This document shows positions 36,237-44,903 of a DNA stretch of 64,000 nt, piece after piece. Below the pieces are notes generated by a model. That model was not told the DNA's origin. It saw only the letters and a list, made by a program, of their open reading frames with translations, and searched no databases. Position numbers and translations under genes: made by a program. Origin of the DNA: CAWJMD01 sp963845675 (lineage in GTDB: Bacteria > Actinomycetota > Actinomycetes > Actinomycetales > CAWJMD01); the NCBI GenBank assembly GCA_963845675.1, contig CAWJSX010000005.1, positions 620,001 through 684,000 of the forward strand. Reading direction: 5' to 3'. Position 1 is the first letter of the stretch, and each line of letters starts with the position of its first letter.

Positions 36237-37091
36237 ATGTCCGACCGGCCGGTCCCGGCGACGTCCGCGGCGCTCGCCGCCGTGACGCGTCGGTGCGCCG
36301 AGGCTCCGGGCTCGGTCTCGGTGTGGGTCGGGCGCCCGGCGGGGACGCGGTGCTCGAGCTGGATCCCCACCGCCGGCACTTTGCCGCCAGCACGATGAAG
36401 CTGGCCGTGCTGGTGGCGGCCCACGTCGCCGGCGAGGAGGGACGCCTCGACCTCGACCGGCCGGTCCGCGTCCACGACGACTTCGCCTCGTCCCTGGACG
36501 GATCGGCCGTTCACCGTGCCGCAGGCGGACGACAGCGACGACGAGGTCTGGGACGCGTGGGGGACCGGGTGCCGATCCGCTGGCTCGTACGCCGCATGGT
36601 CGTCCGGTCGTCGAACCTCGCGACGAACCTCGTGCTCGAGCAGGTCGGGATCGCCGCGGCCGCACGCGTGCTCGCCGACGCCGGGTGCGCGCGACTCGGT
36701 GCTGGAGCGGGGCATCGAGGACCACGCGGCGCGCGACGCCGGGCTGACCTTCGAGTTCACCGCCGCCGACCTGGCGACGGCTGATGGGCGCCCTCGTGCT
36801 GCAGCGGCTGGCGGGCCGGCACGCGACGGCGGAGATGCTGGCGATCCTGCGGGCACAGGAGCGGATCGAGGACGTGCGCCGCCGGCCTGCCGCCGGGCAC
36901 GCAGGTGGCGCACAAGAACGGCTGGGTCGACGGGGTGCGCCACTCGGTGGCCTACGTCGAGCCCGAGAGCGGTCGCGGCGTACGTGCAGGTGGTGCTCAC
37001 GTCGACGGGCCGTCCCGACGACGAGGCTTGCAGGCTGGTGGCGGAGGTCACCGCGGCGGTGTGGGCGGACAGGGCCGCGCTGCTCTCCTGA
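36237..37091 (+). pseudogene. Class A beta-lactamase-like serine hydrolase, many frameshifts
   Basis: Pieces over three frames read MSDRPVPATSAALAAVTRRC, then FAASTMKLAVLVAAHVAGEEGRLDLDRPVRVHDDFASSLDGS (SxxK motif STMK), VPQADDSDDEVWDAWG, VPIRWLVRRMVVRSSNLATNLVLEQVG (SxN motif SSN), GALVLQRLAGRHATAEMLAILRAQ, VAHKNGWVDGVRHSVAYV (KNG in place of KTG) and AYVQVVLTSTGRPDDEACRLV. Breaks occur at about 36335, 36510, 36560, 36705, 36783, 36890 and 36970, nearly all one extra base. No signal peptide is visible. Whether it hydrolyses beta-lactams or is a penicillin-binding-like esterase cannot be told. Confidence 0.72.
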
Positions 37092-37154
37092 CCGGTGCCC
37101 TGACCGGTCTCCTGGCCGAGCGAGACATGGGACGACATCCGGCATGATGACCCG

Positions 37155-38435
37155 GTGCCCCGCCTGCTCGCCGACCTGACGCCGCTGCGGGTCAGCGTCC
37201 CCTACCGCAGGCTGTGGGCGGGCATGTGGCTCTCGAGCATCGGGACGCACCTGACCACGACGGCGGTCGGGCTGCAGGTCTACGACATCACCGGCTCGAC
37301 GTTCTCGGTCGGGCTCGTCGGGCTGTTCGCGCTCGTGCCGCTCGTGGTCCTCGGGCTGTACGGCGGCTCGATCGTCGACGCGCACGACCGCCGACGCGTC
37401 GTCATCACCACGACGAGCGGCATCTTCGCGGTCGCCCTGCTGCTCGCCGGCCAGGCGTGGGCGGGGCTCGAGAACGTCTGGGTGATGTACGTCCTCGTCG
37501 CTGTGCAGAACGGCCTGTTCGGCGTCAACCAGCCTGCACGGTCGGCGATCCTGCCGCGACTGCTCCGGCGCGAGCTGATGCCGGCCGCCAACGCCCTCGG
37601 CAGCCTGACGATGGGGATCGGCGTCATGGTCGGGCCACTGCTGGCCGCGCTGTTCATCAGCTGGTGGGGCTACACCGGCGCCTACACCGCGGAGGCGGTG
37701 CTGCTGCTCGGCACGCTGACGGCGCTCTGGTCGGGCTGCCCTCGATCCCGCCGGAGGGCGAGGTGCAGTCGCCCGGGGCTCGCGTCGGTCGTCGAGGGAC
37801 TGCGATACCTCGGCACGCGACCCAACGTGCGGATGACGTTCTCGGTCGACCTGGCCGCGATGGTGCTCGGCCATGCCGCGGGTGCTCTTCCCGGCGATCG
37901 GCGCCGCGTTCATCGGAGGGGGTGCCCAGACCGTCGGCATCCTCTCCGCGGGGTTCGCGCTCGGCGTCGTCGGGGCCGGTGTGCTGTCCGGGTCCCCTCG
38001 GGCACGTGCAGCACCAGGGGCGGGCCGTCGTCCTCGCCGTCTGCAGCTGGGGCACCTGGGTGGCCGCCTTCGGGGTCGTGGTCGCCCTGAGCCCTGGTCC
38101 CGAGGCCGACGGTGGCGCCCACTGGGTGCTGTGGCCCGCCGCGGCGTGCCTGACGCTCGCCGGTGCCAGCGACGCCGTGAGCGCGGTGTTCCGCATGACG
38201 ATCCTCCAGACCGCCACACCGGACTCGATGCGCGGGCCGCCTGCAGGGCGTGTTCATCGTCGTCGTGGCGGGCGGTCCACGCCTGGGCGACCTCGTGCTC
38301 GGCGGACTGAGCGAGGTCACCACGGAGGCGCTGGCGGCGGTCCTGGGTGGGTTGGCCTGCGTGGTCGTGGTCGTGCTGCTCGCGCTGCGGGAACGAGGCT
38401 TCTGGGCCTACGACGCCCGTCACCCGGTCCCGTGA
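37155..38435 (+). pseudogene. MFS transporter, five frameshifts
   Basis: The first 195 residues from GTG 37155 are intact: LTPLRVSVPYRRLWAGMWLSSIGTHLTTTAVGLQVYDITGSTFSVGLVGLF, then YGGSIVDAHDRRRVVITTTSG. After that single extra bases at about 37736, 37768, 37874, 37992 and 38238 move the reading between frames, giving GLRYLGTRPNVRMTFSVDLAAMVLG, MPRVLFPAIGAAFIGGG, WGTWVAAFGVVVALSP and LQGVFIVVVAGGPRLGDLVLGGL, a complete 12-segment transporter of the EntS group. The gene was probably intact. It lies upstream of the esterase/ATP-grasp/ole genes in the same direction and could export their product. Confidence 0.75.
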
Positions 38436-38442
38436 CGCCCAC

Positions 38443-38455
38443 TAGATTGGGTCGT
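38443..38455 (+). promoter_or_regulatory. Leaderless promoter of esterase operon
   Basis: TAGATT at 38443-38448, a good TANNNT -10 box, is followed after 7 nt by GTG 38456, with no ribosome site. It suggests a leaderless mRNA that starts the esterase-esterase-ATP-grasp unit. Confidence 0.5.
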
Positions 38456-39538
38456 GTGGCGGACGACGAGACCCTGCTGGACCCCTGGCAGAGCCGGGTG
38501 GACGGCGCGGAGCTGGTGTTCCGCCTCGCCGACCCCGACCGCTCGCTGAAGGCAGTCCGGCTGTGGCAGGACTTCGGGGTCCCGGGCGACCTGCTCGACT
38601 TCCTCCCTGTCGACGGCGGGTGGGAGCTGCGCCTCGCGCGTCCGTCGACCCAGCGCGTGGAGTACCGCTTCGAGGTGACGGACGGCGAGGGGACCAGCGA
38701 GACGCTCGACCCCACCAACCCACTCGTGGTGGGGTCGGCCTTCGGGGACCGGTCGTGGCTTGCGCTGCCGGGGTACGCGCCGCCGGGGTGGACCGCGACC
38801 GAGCCTGCCGCCGCGACACTCACCGAGCTCGCGGTCGCCGACACCCCGGTCGGCACGGTGGACGTCACCATCTGGTCCCCGGCCGACGCGGACCCCTCCG
38901 AGCCGCTGCCGCTGCTGCTCTGCCACGACGGACCGGAGTTCGCGACGCTCGGTGGTCTGACCCACTACGCGGGGGCCATGGTGGCGACCGGCGCGTTGCC
39001 GCGCTTCCGGGTGGCGCTGCTGCGTCCCACCGACCGCAACCCCTGGTACGCAGCCAACCCCGACTACGCCGCGGCCCTGGTCGACCACGTGCTGCCCAGG
39101 GTCCGCTACACGGTGGCGAGCGCCGTGCCGACGGTGCTGATGGGGGCGAGCCTCGGCGCGCTCGCGGCCCTGCACGCCGAGTGGACGCGCCCCGGCACCT
39201 TCGCCGGGCTCTTCCTGCAGTCCGGCTCCTTCTTCCAGCACGCCACGGACCCCCAGGAGAGCGACTTCGCGTTCTTCGGGCCGGTCACGGACTTCGTCGG
39301 CACGGTGCTGGGGGCGCAGTCGCCGTCGAGCCTGCCGGGAGTCGCGATGACGTGCGGTGCGACCGAGGAGAACGTGCACAACAACCGCGTGATGGCAGCT
39401 CGCCTCAGCGGGCTCGGCATCGACGTCGAGCTGGTCGAGGCGCCTGACGTGCACAGCTTCACGTCCTGGCGGGACGTGCTCGACCCGCACCTGACCCGCC
39501 TGCTGGCCGGCCTGTGGAGGCCGACGCATGCGCCGTGA
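38456..39538 (+). CDS. Alpha/beta hydrolase, enterochelin-esterase-like (Fes/IroE type)
   Basis: A 360-aa protein with two parts. The first ~130 residues form a beta-sandwich of the Fes N-terminal kind (RVDGAELVFRLADPDRSLKAVRLWQDF, WELRLARPSTQRVEYRFEVTDGEGTSE). An esterase D-like alpha/beta hydrolase follows with nucleophile motif TVLMGASLGALAALHAEW and LPLLLCHDGPEF. The C-terminal VHSFTSWRDVLDPHL carries the likely catalytic His. There is no signal peptide. Such enzymes cleave trilactone siderophores or related cyclic esters and amides. The 3' end overlaps the next esterase by 11 bp. Confidence 0.85.
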   Translation: MADDETLLDPWQSRVDGAELVFRLADPDRSLKAVRLWQDFGVPGDLLDFLPVDGGWELRLARPSTQRVEYRFEVTDGEGTSETLDPTNPLVVGSAFGDRSWLALPGYAPPGWTATEPAAATLTELAVADTPVGTVDVTIWSPADADPSEPLPLLLCHDGPEFATLGGLTHYAGAMVATGALPRFRVALLRPTDRNPWYAANPDYAAALVDHVLPRVRYTVASAVPTVLMGASLGALAALHAEWTRPGTFAGLFLQSGSFFQHATDPQESDFAFFGPVTDFVGTVLGAQSPSSLPGVAMTCGATEENVHNNRVMAARLSGLGIDVELVEAPDVHSFTSWRDVLDPHLTRLLAGLWRPTHAP

Positions 39539-40298
39539 GCAGACCGAGCTGGCCGCACCGGGGCTCGACCGTGCGGGAACGGTGATCGTCCACGGGCACT
39601 ACGGCCGGCCGGTGCTGGTCTTCCCGAGCGAGCAGGGCCGCGCGTGGGACTACGAGAACAACGGCATGGTGGACGCGGTCGCCGACCTCGTCGAGGGCGG
39701 ACGGGTGAAGCTGTACTGCGTCGACTCGTTCGACCACCTCTCGTGGTCCGACCGGTCCGCCTCGCTCGAGGAGCGGGCGCGTCGGCACGACGCGTACGAG
39801 CGGTGGCTGGTCGACGCCGTCGTGCCGACGATCGAGGCCGACTCGCCCGGCGCCCTTGACGACCGCGCGGGCCACGGTGGCGGCCTGGTCGTGACGGGCT
39901 GCAGCCTCGGCGCCTTCCACGCGCTCAACCTCGCGATGAAGCGTGCTGACCTGTTCGGCGTGGCCCTGTGCCAGTCGGGCAGCTACGACCCGGCGCTCTG
40001 GCACGCGTGGGGTGAGCGCGGCGACGCTGCCTACTTCAACAACCCGTCGGACTACATCCCGCACCTCGGCGGCGACCACCTCGACTGGCTCCGAACCCGG
40101 CTCCATGTCGTGCTGACCGTCGGGCAGGGCGCCTGGGAGGTGGACCCGACCGGGTCCCTGCCCTCGACCCGACGCGTGGCCGGGCTGCTCGCGGCGGCCG
40201 GCATCAGCCACGAGCTCGACGTCTGGGGCCACGACGTGTCCCATGACTGGCCGTGGTGGCAGCGCCAGCTCGCGCACCACCTGCCCCGGTTCTGCTGA
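39528..40298 (+). CDS. Esterase family protein (putative esterase, alpha/beta hydrolase)
   Basis: A 256-aa hydrolase of the putative-esterase (PF00756) type. The nucleophile elbow is VVTGCSLGAFHALNLAM, there is an early VFPSEQGRAWDYENNGMVDAV block, and HDVSHDWPWWQRQL at the end gives the catalytic His. It overlaps the previous esterase by 11 bp and precedes the ATP-grasp gene by 74 bp. The pair of unlike esterases next to an ATP-grasp enzyme suggests one pathway; the substrate is unknown. Confidence 0.83.
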   Translation: MRREQTELAAPGLDRAGTVIVHGHYGRPVLVFPSEQGRAWDYENNGMVDAVADLVEGGRVKLYCVDSFDHLSWSDRSASLEERARRHDAYERWLVDAVVPTIEADSPGALDDRAGHGGGLVVTGCSLGAFHALNLAMKRADLFGVALCQSGSYDPALWHAWGERGDAAYFNNPSDYIPHLGGDHLDWLRTRLHVVLTVGQGAWEVDPTGSLPSTRRVAGLLAAAGISHELDVWGHDVSHDWPWWQRQLAHHLPRFC

Positions 40299-40372
40299 AC
40301 GGCTCCGTCTGAGCCTGGTGACGGCCCCCGTACCCGGTAGGTTTCCCGTCACGGCGATCTGCGGGAGGCATC

Positions 40373-41626
40373 GTGGCCGACACGACGAAGCACCTGATCG
40401 GGCTACTCCTCGGGGCCGAGGAGGACTGGCCGACGGCCTTCGAGCAGGTGCTGCGCCGGGTCGGGACGGTGGGGGACGACACTGGCCGTCGACACGAGTT
40501 CACGTCCGAACGCCTGACGATCGAGCCCTTCGACCTGCGCGACCCGGTTCGCACGGACCTCGTCATCGACCGGCTCGCCTACTGGTACTACCACCCCCGG
40601 GAGTGGCTGAAGAAGGCCTCGCTGATGGACGGCACCTACCTGCTCAACTCGCCGTTCACCTTCCAGTCGATGGAGAAGCACAGCGCGTACTGCGCGATGA
40701 TGCGGCTGGGTCTGAAGATCCCGAGAACCGTTCTGGTGCCGTACAAGAACCCGGTCGACAACGTGCGGTGGGCCTACACGTCGGCCAAGTACAACCGCCC
40801 GTTCGACCTCGACGCGATCGCCGACGACCTCGGGTACCCGCTGTACATGAAGCCGTTCGACGGTGGCGGTTGGCGGGGTGTGTCACGGATCCGGGACCGG
40901 AACGAGCTGCACCGCGCGTACGACGAGTCCGACAAGATGCTGATGCACCTGCAGGCGACCGTCGACTACGACGTCTTCGCCCGCGCGCTGTCGATCGGAC
41001 CCGAGACGCGCGTGATGGACTTCCGGCCGGACGAGCCGATGCACCAGCGGTACGCCGTCTCCTACGACTTCCTGTCGCCGTCTGCGGGCCACCAGACCAC
41101 CGCGATCAGCCGCGTCGTCAACGCCTTCTTCGGGTGGGAGTTCAACTCCTGCGAGATGCTCGTCGCCGGGGACGAGGTCTACCCGATCGACTACGCCAAC
41201 GCCTGTCCCGACGTCGCTGTCACGTCGCTGCACTACTACTTCCCGTGGGCGATCTCCGCGCTCGTGCGCTGGTCCACGTACTGCCTCGTGACCGGACGAC
41301 GCAGCCGCATCGACCTGCGCACCGAGAAGTACTTCGCCATCGCCGACGACGACAGCCTCGACTACGACGCCAAGCTGGACGGCTACCTGGCGCTGGCGGA
41401 CCAGCACTTCGAGACCGAGCGGTACCACGCGTGGTGCGCGGAGCACCTGCCCCACCTCGACGAGCAGGTGCGCGAGTGGGTCGCCGGCGCCGACTTCGAC
41501 CGGCTGCTGCGCGACACGGTGGCGGTCACGTACCCGCCGCACGAGCACGAGCGGTTCCTCGCGCACTTCCGAGGCCTCCTCGACCTCTGGGAGCGCGACC
41601 AGGCAGCCGCAGCCGCGCCGGCCTGA
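40373..41626 (+). CDS. ATP-grasp domain protein of unknown substrate
   Basis: A 417-aa protein with an ATP-grasp fold: LGYPLYMKPFDGGGWRGVSRI (ATP-contacting Lys160 and glycine loop), DYDVFARALSIGPETRVMDF, and the metal-binding end VYPIDYANACPDVAVTSLHYYF with Asp and Asn. The N-terminal ~120 residues contain MDGTYLLNSPFTFQSMEKHSAYCAMMRLGLKIPRT, the pre-ATP-grasp lid region. These enzymes ligate a carboxylate to an amine or thiol. The GTG start has GGGAGG four bases upstream, and TAGGTT at 40338-40343 is a possible -10. It is linked to two esterases upstream. Family is sure; reaction unknown. Confidence 0.82.
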   Translation: MADTTKHLIGLLLGAEEDWPTAFEQVLRRVGTVGDDTGRRHEFTSERLTIEPFDLRDPVRTDLVIDRLAYWYYHPREWLKKASLMDGTYLLNSPFTFQSMEKHSAYCAMMRLGLKIPRTVLVPYKNPVDNVRWAYTSAKYNRPFDLDAIADDLGYPLYMKPFDGGGWRGVSRIRDRNELHRAYDESDKMLMHLQATVDYDVFARALSIGPETRVMDFRPDEPMHQRYAVSYDFLSPSAGHQTTAISRVVNAFFGWEFNSCEMLVAGDEVYPIDYANACPDVAVTSLHYYFPWAISALVRWSTYCLVTGRRSRIDLRTEKYFAIADDDSLDYDAKLDGYLALADQHFETERYHAWCAEHLPHLDEQVREWVAGADFDRLLRDTVAVTYPPHEHERFLAHFRGLLDLWERDQAAAAAPA

Positions 41627-41777
41627 CCCGGGGACGAGGCACCCCAGTGCGGGCTCGTGTCATGAGCACGCGTGCCTAGGGGACTCGGGTGGCGCGACGG
41701 CTGCGGGCCGCCTCGTGGCGGCCCATACCGTAGGCGCAGCGCTCCCGCGGAGGGGCATCGGGGGAGGGAGACAGCAC

Positions 41778-42783
41778 ATGGGGGCACGGATCGGGGCCGT
41801 GACGACGCACCTGCCGTCGACGAGGGTCACGAGCGCAGAGGCGGAGCAGCGGATCGTGTCGTGCAGCGCGGGCTTCGTCCCCCCACGGGGGATCGTCGAG
41901 CGGGCCACCGGCATCAGGGCGCGTCACGTGATGCCCGACGACTGGCAGGCGTCCGACCTCGCCGTGGCCGCCGCGGAGAAGCTGCTCGCCGAGACCGGGC
42001 TGGGCGCGGACGACATCGACCTGCTGCTGTTCGCCTCCGCCTCCCAGGACCTCGTCGAACCCGCCACCGCGCACATCGTCGCCGCGGCGCTCGGTGCCAC
42101 CTGCCCGGTGTTCGACGTGAAGAACGCCTGCAACTCCGTGCTGAACGCCCTGCAGGTCGCCCACGCGCTGGTCGACGCCGGGCAGCACCAGCGGGTCCTC
42201 GTCGTCACCGGCGAGAGCCCGAGCCGTGGAACCCGTTGGAACGTCCGGGACCTGAGGCAGTTCGCCCAGTCGTTCGCCGGCTACACGCTCTCCGACGCCG
42301 GGGCGGCGCTGCTCGTCGAGGCCTGCCCCGACGGCGAGGGGATCGTCGCGCAGGGCCATCACGCGGACTCCTCCGCCTGGCGCACGGGGACGCTGCCCGG
42401 CCGGCGGGTCGCGGAATCCGCGGGACCCCGAGGCGAGCTTCTTCCACCTCGACGGCGCCGGCCTGCGCGCAGCGTTCGAGCGGATCGGCCCGGCCACGGT
42501 CACCGACGTGCTCGACCGCGCCGGGACCACGTGGGACGACTGCGACCTCGTGGCCGTCCACCAGGTCACCCTGCCCTACCTGCACGGGTTCACCGACCGA
42601 GTCGGGATCGACCGGTCGCTGCTGCAGGTGACCGTCGACGAGCACGGCAACTGCGCCTCCGCGTCCCTTCCGCTCCAGCTGGAACGTGCCCTGCAGACCG
42701 GCCGCATCGACCGTGGCTCGACGGTGGTGCTGGTCGGGCTGGCCGGGGGCATCAGCGTCGGGACGATGGTGCTGCGGTGGTGA
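41778..42783 (+). pseudogene. oleA: OleA-like 3-oxoacyl-ACP synthase III, one frameshift
   Basis: A thiolase-fold enzyme of about 334 aa when two frames are joined. It resembles OleA, which condenses two long acyl-CoAs head to head, more than FabH: catalytic Cys118 in FDVKNACNSVLNALQVA, and Glu94 in ASQDLVEPATAH at the place of the OleA catalytic base. After the break, AVHQVTLPYLHGF (His) and DEHGNCASASLPLQLERAL (Asn) complete the triad, ending GGISVGTMVLRW. One extra base at about 42400-42412 in a GC-rich run shifts the frame. ATG 41778 has a GGAGGGAG site, and TACCGT at 41730-41735 may be the -10. The stop overlaps the glycosyltransferase start (GTGA). Confidence 0.82.
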
Positions 42784-43559
42784 CCGTGCGGCTGGCTGTG
42801 GTGGTGCCTGCGTACGACGAGGAGCACGGCATCGGCGCCACCCTCACCGCGCTCGCGGCGCAGCAGGACACGCACTTCACCCTGTACGTGGTCGACAACC
42901 TCAGCACGGACGGCACGGTGGGCGTGGTCGACCGGTTCGCCCGCGGTGCCCCGTTCCCCGTGCGGCTGCTCAGCGAGCCGCAGAAGGGGACGGGGGCAGC
43001 GGCCGACACCGGTGTGCGCCGGGCGATCTCGGACGGAGCCACCCACGTGCTGCGCTGCGATGCCGACACGGTGCCGCGCGCCGACTGGACCTCGGCGGCG
43101 CGTCGGCACTTCATGGCGGGTGACGACCTCCTGACCGGGCCGATGCTGCCGCGTCGTGACGAGTTCCCGCTGCGGCTGTGGGAGCGCACCCTCGTCCCGC
43201 TGCTCGTGCCCGGGGCCGCGGTCTTCGGCCGGTTCCGGCCCGGCAACCGCGGCGTCGACGACGAGGGGCGGCCCTACCGCGGGCCGTACGTGATGTGCCC
43301 CGGCTGCAACCTGGGGGTCAGTGCGCGGGCGTACCTCGACTCCGGCGGCTTTCCGCGCAGCGCCATCGAGCTCGTGCACGAGGACAGGGCCCTGGTCAAC
43401 CGCGTGCGGGTCGTGAGCGAGCGGGTCGCCTACCACCGAGACGTCGTCGTCCGCGCCTCCGCACGGCGGCTCCGCGCCTACGGCCTGCGCGCCACCCTGC
43501 GCTGGTACCTGGATCACGGCCACGCGCCCGACGTCGTCGACGTGAGGCTGACGGCGTGA
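42780..43559 (+). CDS. Family 2 glycosyltransferase
   Basis: A 259-aa soluble GT2 enzyme: LAVVVPAYDEEHGIGATLTAL at the N-terminus, VVDNLSTDGT for the nucleotide, CDADTVPRADW as the DxD metal site, GCNLGVSARAYLDSGGFP as acceptor-side loop and VHEDRALVNRVR with the catalytic-base ED motif. No membrane segment is visible. GTG 42780 overlaps the OleA-like stop and its own stop overlaps the P450 start, so it is firmly within the operon. A glycosyltransferase is not part of known olefin clusters; it may decorate the lipid product. Confidence 0.85.
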   Translation: MTVRLAVVVPAYDEEHGIGATLTALAAQQDTHFTLYVVDNLSTDGTVGVVDRFARGAPFPVRLLSEPQKGTGAAADTGVRRAISDGATHVLRCDADTVPRADWTSAARRHFMAGDDLLTGPMLPRRDEFPLRLWERTLVPLLVPGAAVFGRFRPGNRGVDDEGRPYRGPYVMCPGCNLGVSARAYLDSGGFPRSAIELVHEDRALVNRVRVVSERVAYHRDVVVRASARRLRAYGLRATLRWYLDHGHAPDVVDVRLTA

Positions 43560-44836
43560 CGTCACTGGCCTCGGGCGTCGACCTCCGCGTCACGCCCCAG
43601 GGCGCCTCGCGCGTCCACGCGGCGGAGCGGCGGCTGCTCCGCGCTGCCCATCCGGTCACCTTCGACCTGCTGGAGCGGCTGCTGCGTGATCGCCCGGCCC
43701 GACGTCTGCCGGGTATCGGCGTCATCGTGACGGATCCCACCCTCGTGCGAGACGTGCTCTCCGACAGCAGCTTCCGCAAGAGCGGCCCCGGCTCGTCGGG
43801 CGCCTTCTGGGCCGGTGTGCTGGGGCACCGCACGCTGATCGGCATGGACGGTGCCGCCCACCGGGACCTGCGGCGCGCACTCTCACCGCTGTTCACGCCA
43901 CAGGCGGCGCGAGCGGCGTGCGACCGGGTGCTGGCCGCCCCGCTGGACCGTGCCCGTCGCGACCTCGTGGCTGGTCGTCCGGTCGACCTCGTGCCGGTCG
44001 CCCGCACCGCGGCGACCGCTGTCGTGGCCTCGCTGGTGGGGATGCTGCCGGAGGACGCGTCGGCCGACCGTGTGCGGGAGGTGTCCGACCAGCTGCTGCG
44101 CGCGAGCGACGAGGTGCTCGGGATGGTGCGGCTCGGCCGACGTGGGCTCAGCGCGCGGCAACGCGACCGGGTGGCTCAGCTGCTCGCGCCGCTGACGCAG
44201 GCAGCCACCGAGGCCTATGACAGCGGCCACGGCCTCGAGGGGGTCGACTCGGTGCTGGCACGGCTTCCGGCACTGGGGATCTCACGGGCCCAGGCCCCGG
44301 CACTGGCCGCCGTGCTCCTGCTCACCGGCACGGAGACGGTGACCAGCGCCGCGCCACGCGCTGCGGCGATGCTGGTCGACTCGGGTCTTGCACCGCGACT
44401 CGCGTCGTCGCTGCACGACACCGGCGGTGACGCGGCACTGCGTGACACCGTCGCGGAGGCGCTGCGGATGGCGACCCCGTCCCCGGCCATGCTGAGGCGT
44501 GCGACCCGGTCGTCGACCCTCGGCGCCACCGATGTGAGGGTGCGGCCGGGTGACCGCGTCGTCCTCGCCACGTGGTGGGCGACCCGGCTGCCGGGCGGCT
44601 TCGCGCCCGGGCGCACCTGCCCTTCGTCCGTGAGGCACCTGTGGTTCGGCGCGGGCCCGCACTTCTGCCTCGGGTCGTCGCTCGCCACCGCCGAGGTCGA
44701 GGCGTTGACGCGGGTCGTCCTGGACGCGGAGCGACAGGTCGGGCCGCTCAGAGTGGTCGAACGCACGGCCGCCCGGCGCGTGCTCGTGCCCTCGTACAGC
44801 CGACTGGTCGTGCAGGCCCGGGGGGATCGGCCGTGA
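43556..44836 (+). CDS. Cytochrome P450
   Basis: A 426-aa P450. The heme loop is LWFGAGPHFCLGSSLA with Cys371 as heme ligand, the I-helix is LLLTGTETVTSAAP with the oxygen-activating Thr, and the K-helix is AEALRMATPSP (ExxR). There is no membrane anchor, so it is a soluble bacterial-type enzyme that needs separate redox partners, and none are encoded nearby. GTG 43556 overlaps the glycosyltransferase stop. It probably hydroxylates or otherwise oxidises the lipid made by the flanking Ole-type enzymes. The stop codon lies in the first unit of a 9-bp tandem repeat. Confidence 0.88.
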   Translation: MTSLASGVDLRVTPQGASRVHAAERRLLRAAHPVTFDLLERLLRDRPARRLPGIGVIVTDPTLVRDVLSDSSFRKSGPGSSGAFWAGVLGHRTLIGMDGAAHRDLRRALSPLFTPQAARAACDRVLAAPLDRARRDLVAGRPVDLVPVARTAATAVVASLVGMLPEDASADRVREVSDQLLRASDEVLGMVRLGRRGLSARQRDRVAQLLAPLTQAATEAYDSGHGLEGVDSVLARLPALGISRAQAPALAAVLLLTGTETVTSAAPRAAAMLVDSGLAPRLASSLHDTGGDAALRDTVAEALRMATPSPAMLRRATRSSTLGATDVRVRPGDRVVLATWWATRLPGGFAPGRTCPSSVRHLWFGAGPHFCLGSSLATAEVEALTRVVLDAERQVGPLRVVERTAARRVLVPSYSRLVVQARGDRP

Positions 44837-44903
44837 GCCCCGTGAGCCCCGTGAGCCCCGTGAGCCCTGTGAGCCCTGGGAGCCCGGGAGCCCGGTGAGC
44901 CCG
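44833..44903 (+). repeat. 9-bp tandem repeat at P450/ligase junction
   Basis: Eight head-to-tail units of GTGAGCCCN begin at 44833, 44842, 44851, 44860, 44869, 44878, 44887 (8 bp) and 44895. The first contains the P450 stop (TGA 44834-44836) and the last contains the ligase start (GTG 44895). The sixth and seventh are degenerate (GGGAGCCCG, GGAGCCCG). Confidence 0.9.

Noticed and set aside
30480..38240. Genuine pseudogene cluster
   Set aside because: Breaks are nearly all +1 and no motif or segment is lost, which fits sequence error better; genes are still listed as frameshifted because the given sequence cannot encode them intact.
44572..44898. Open frame ending in a Val-Ser-Pro repeat over the P450 3' end
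   Set aside because: It is an out-of-frame reading of the P450 gene and the 9-bp repeat; no start signal.
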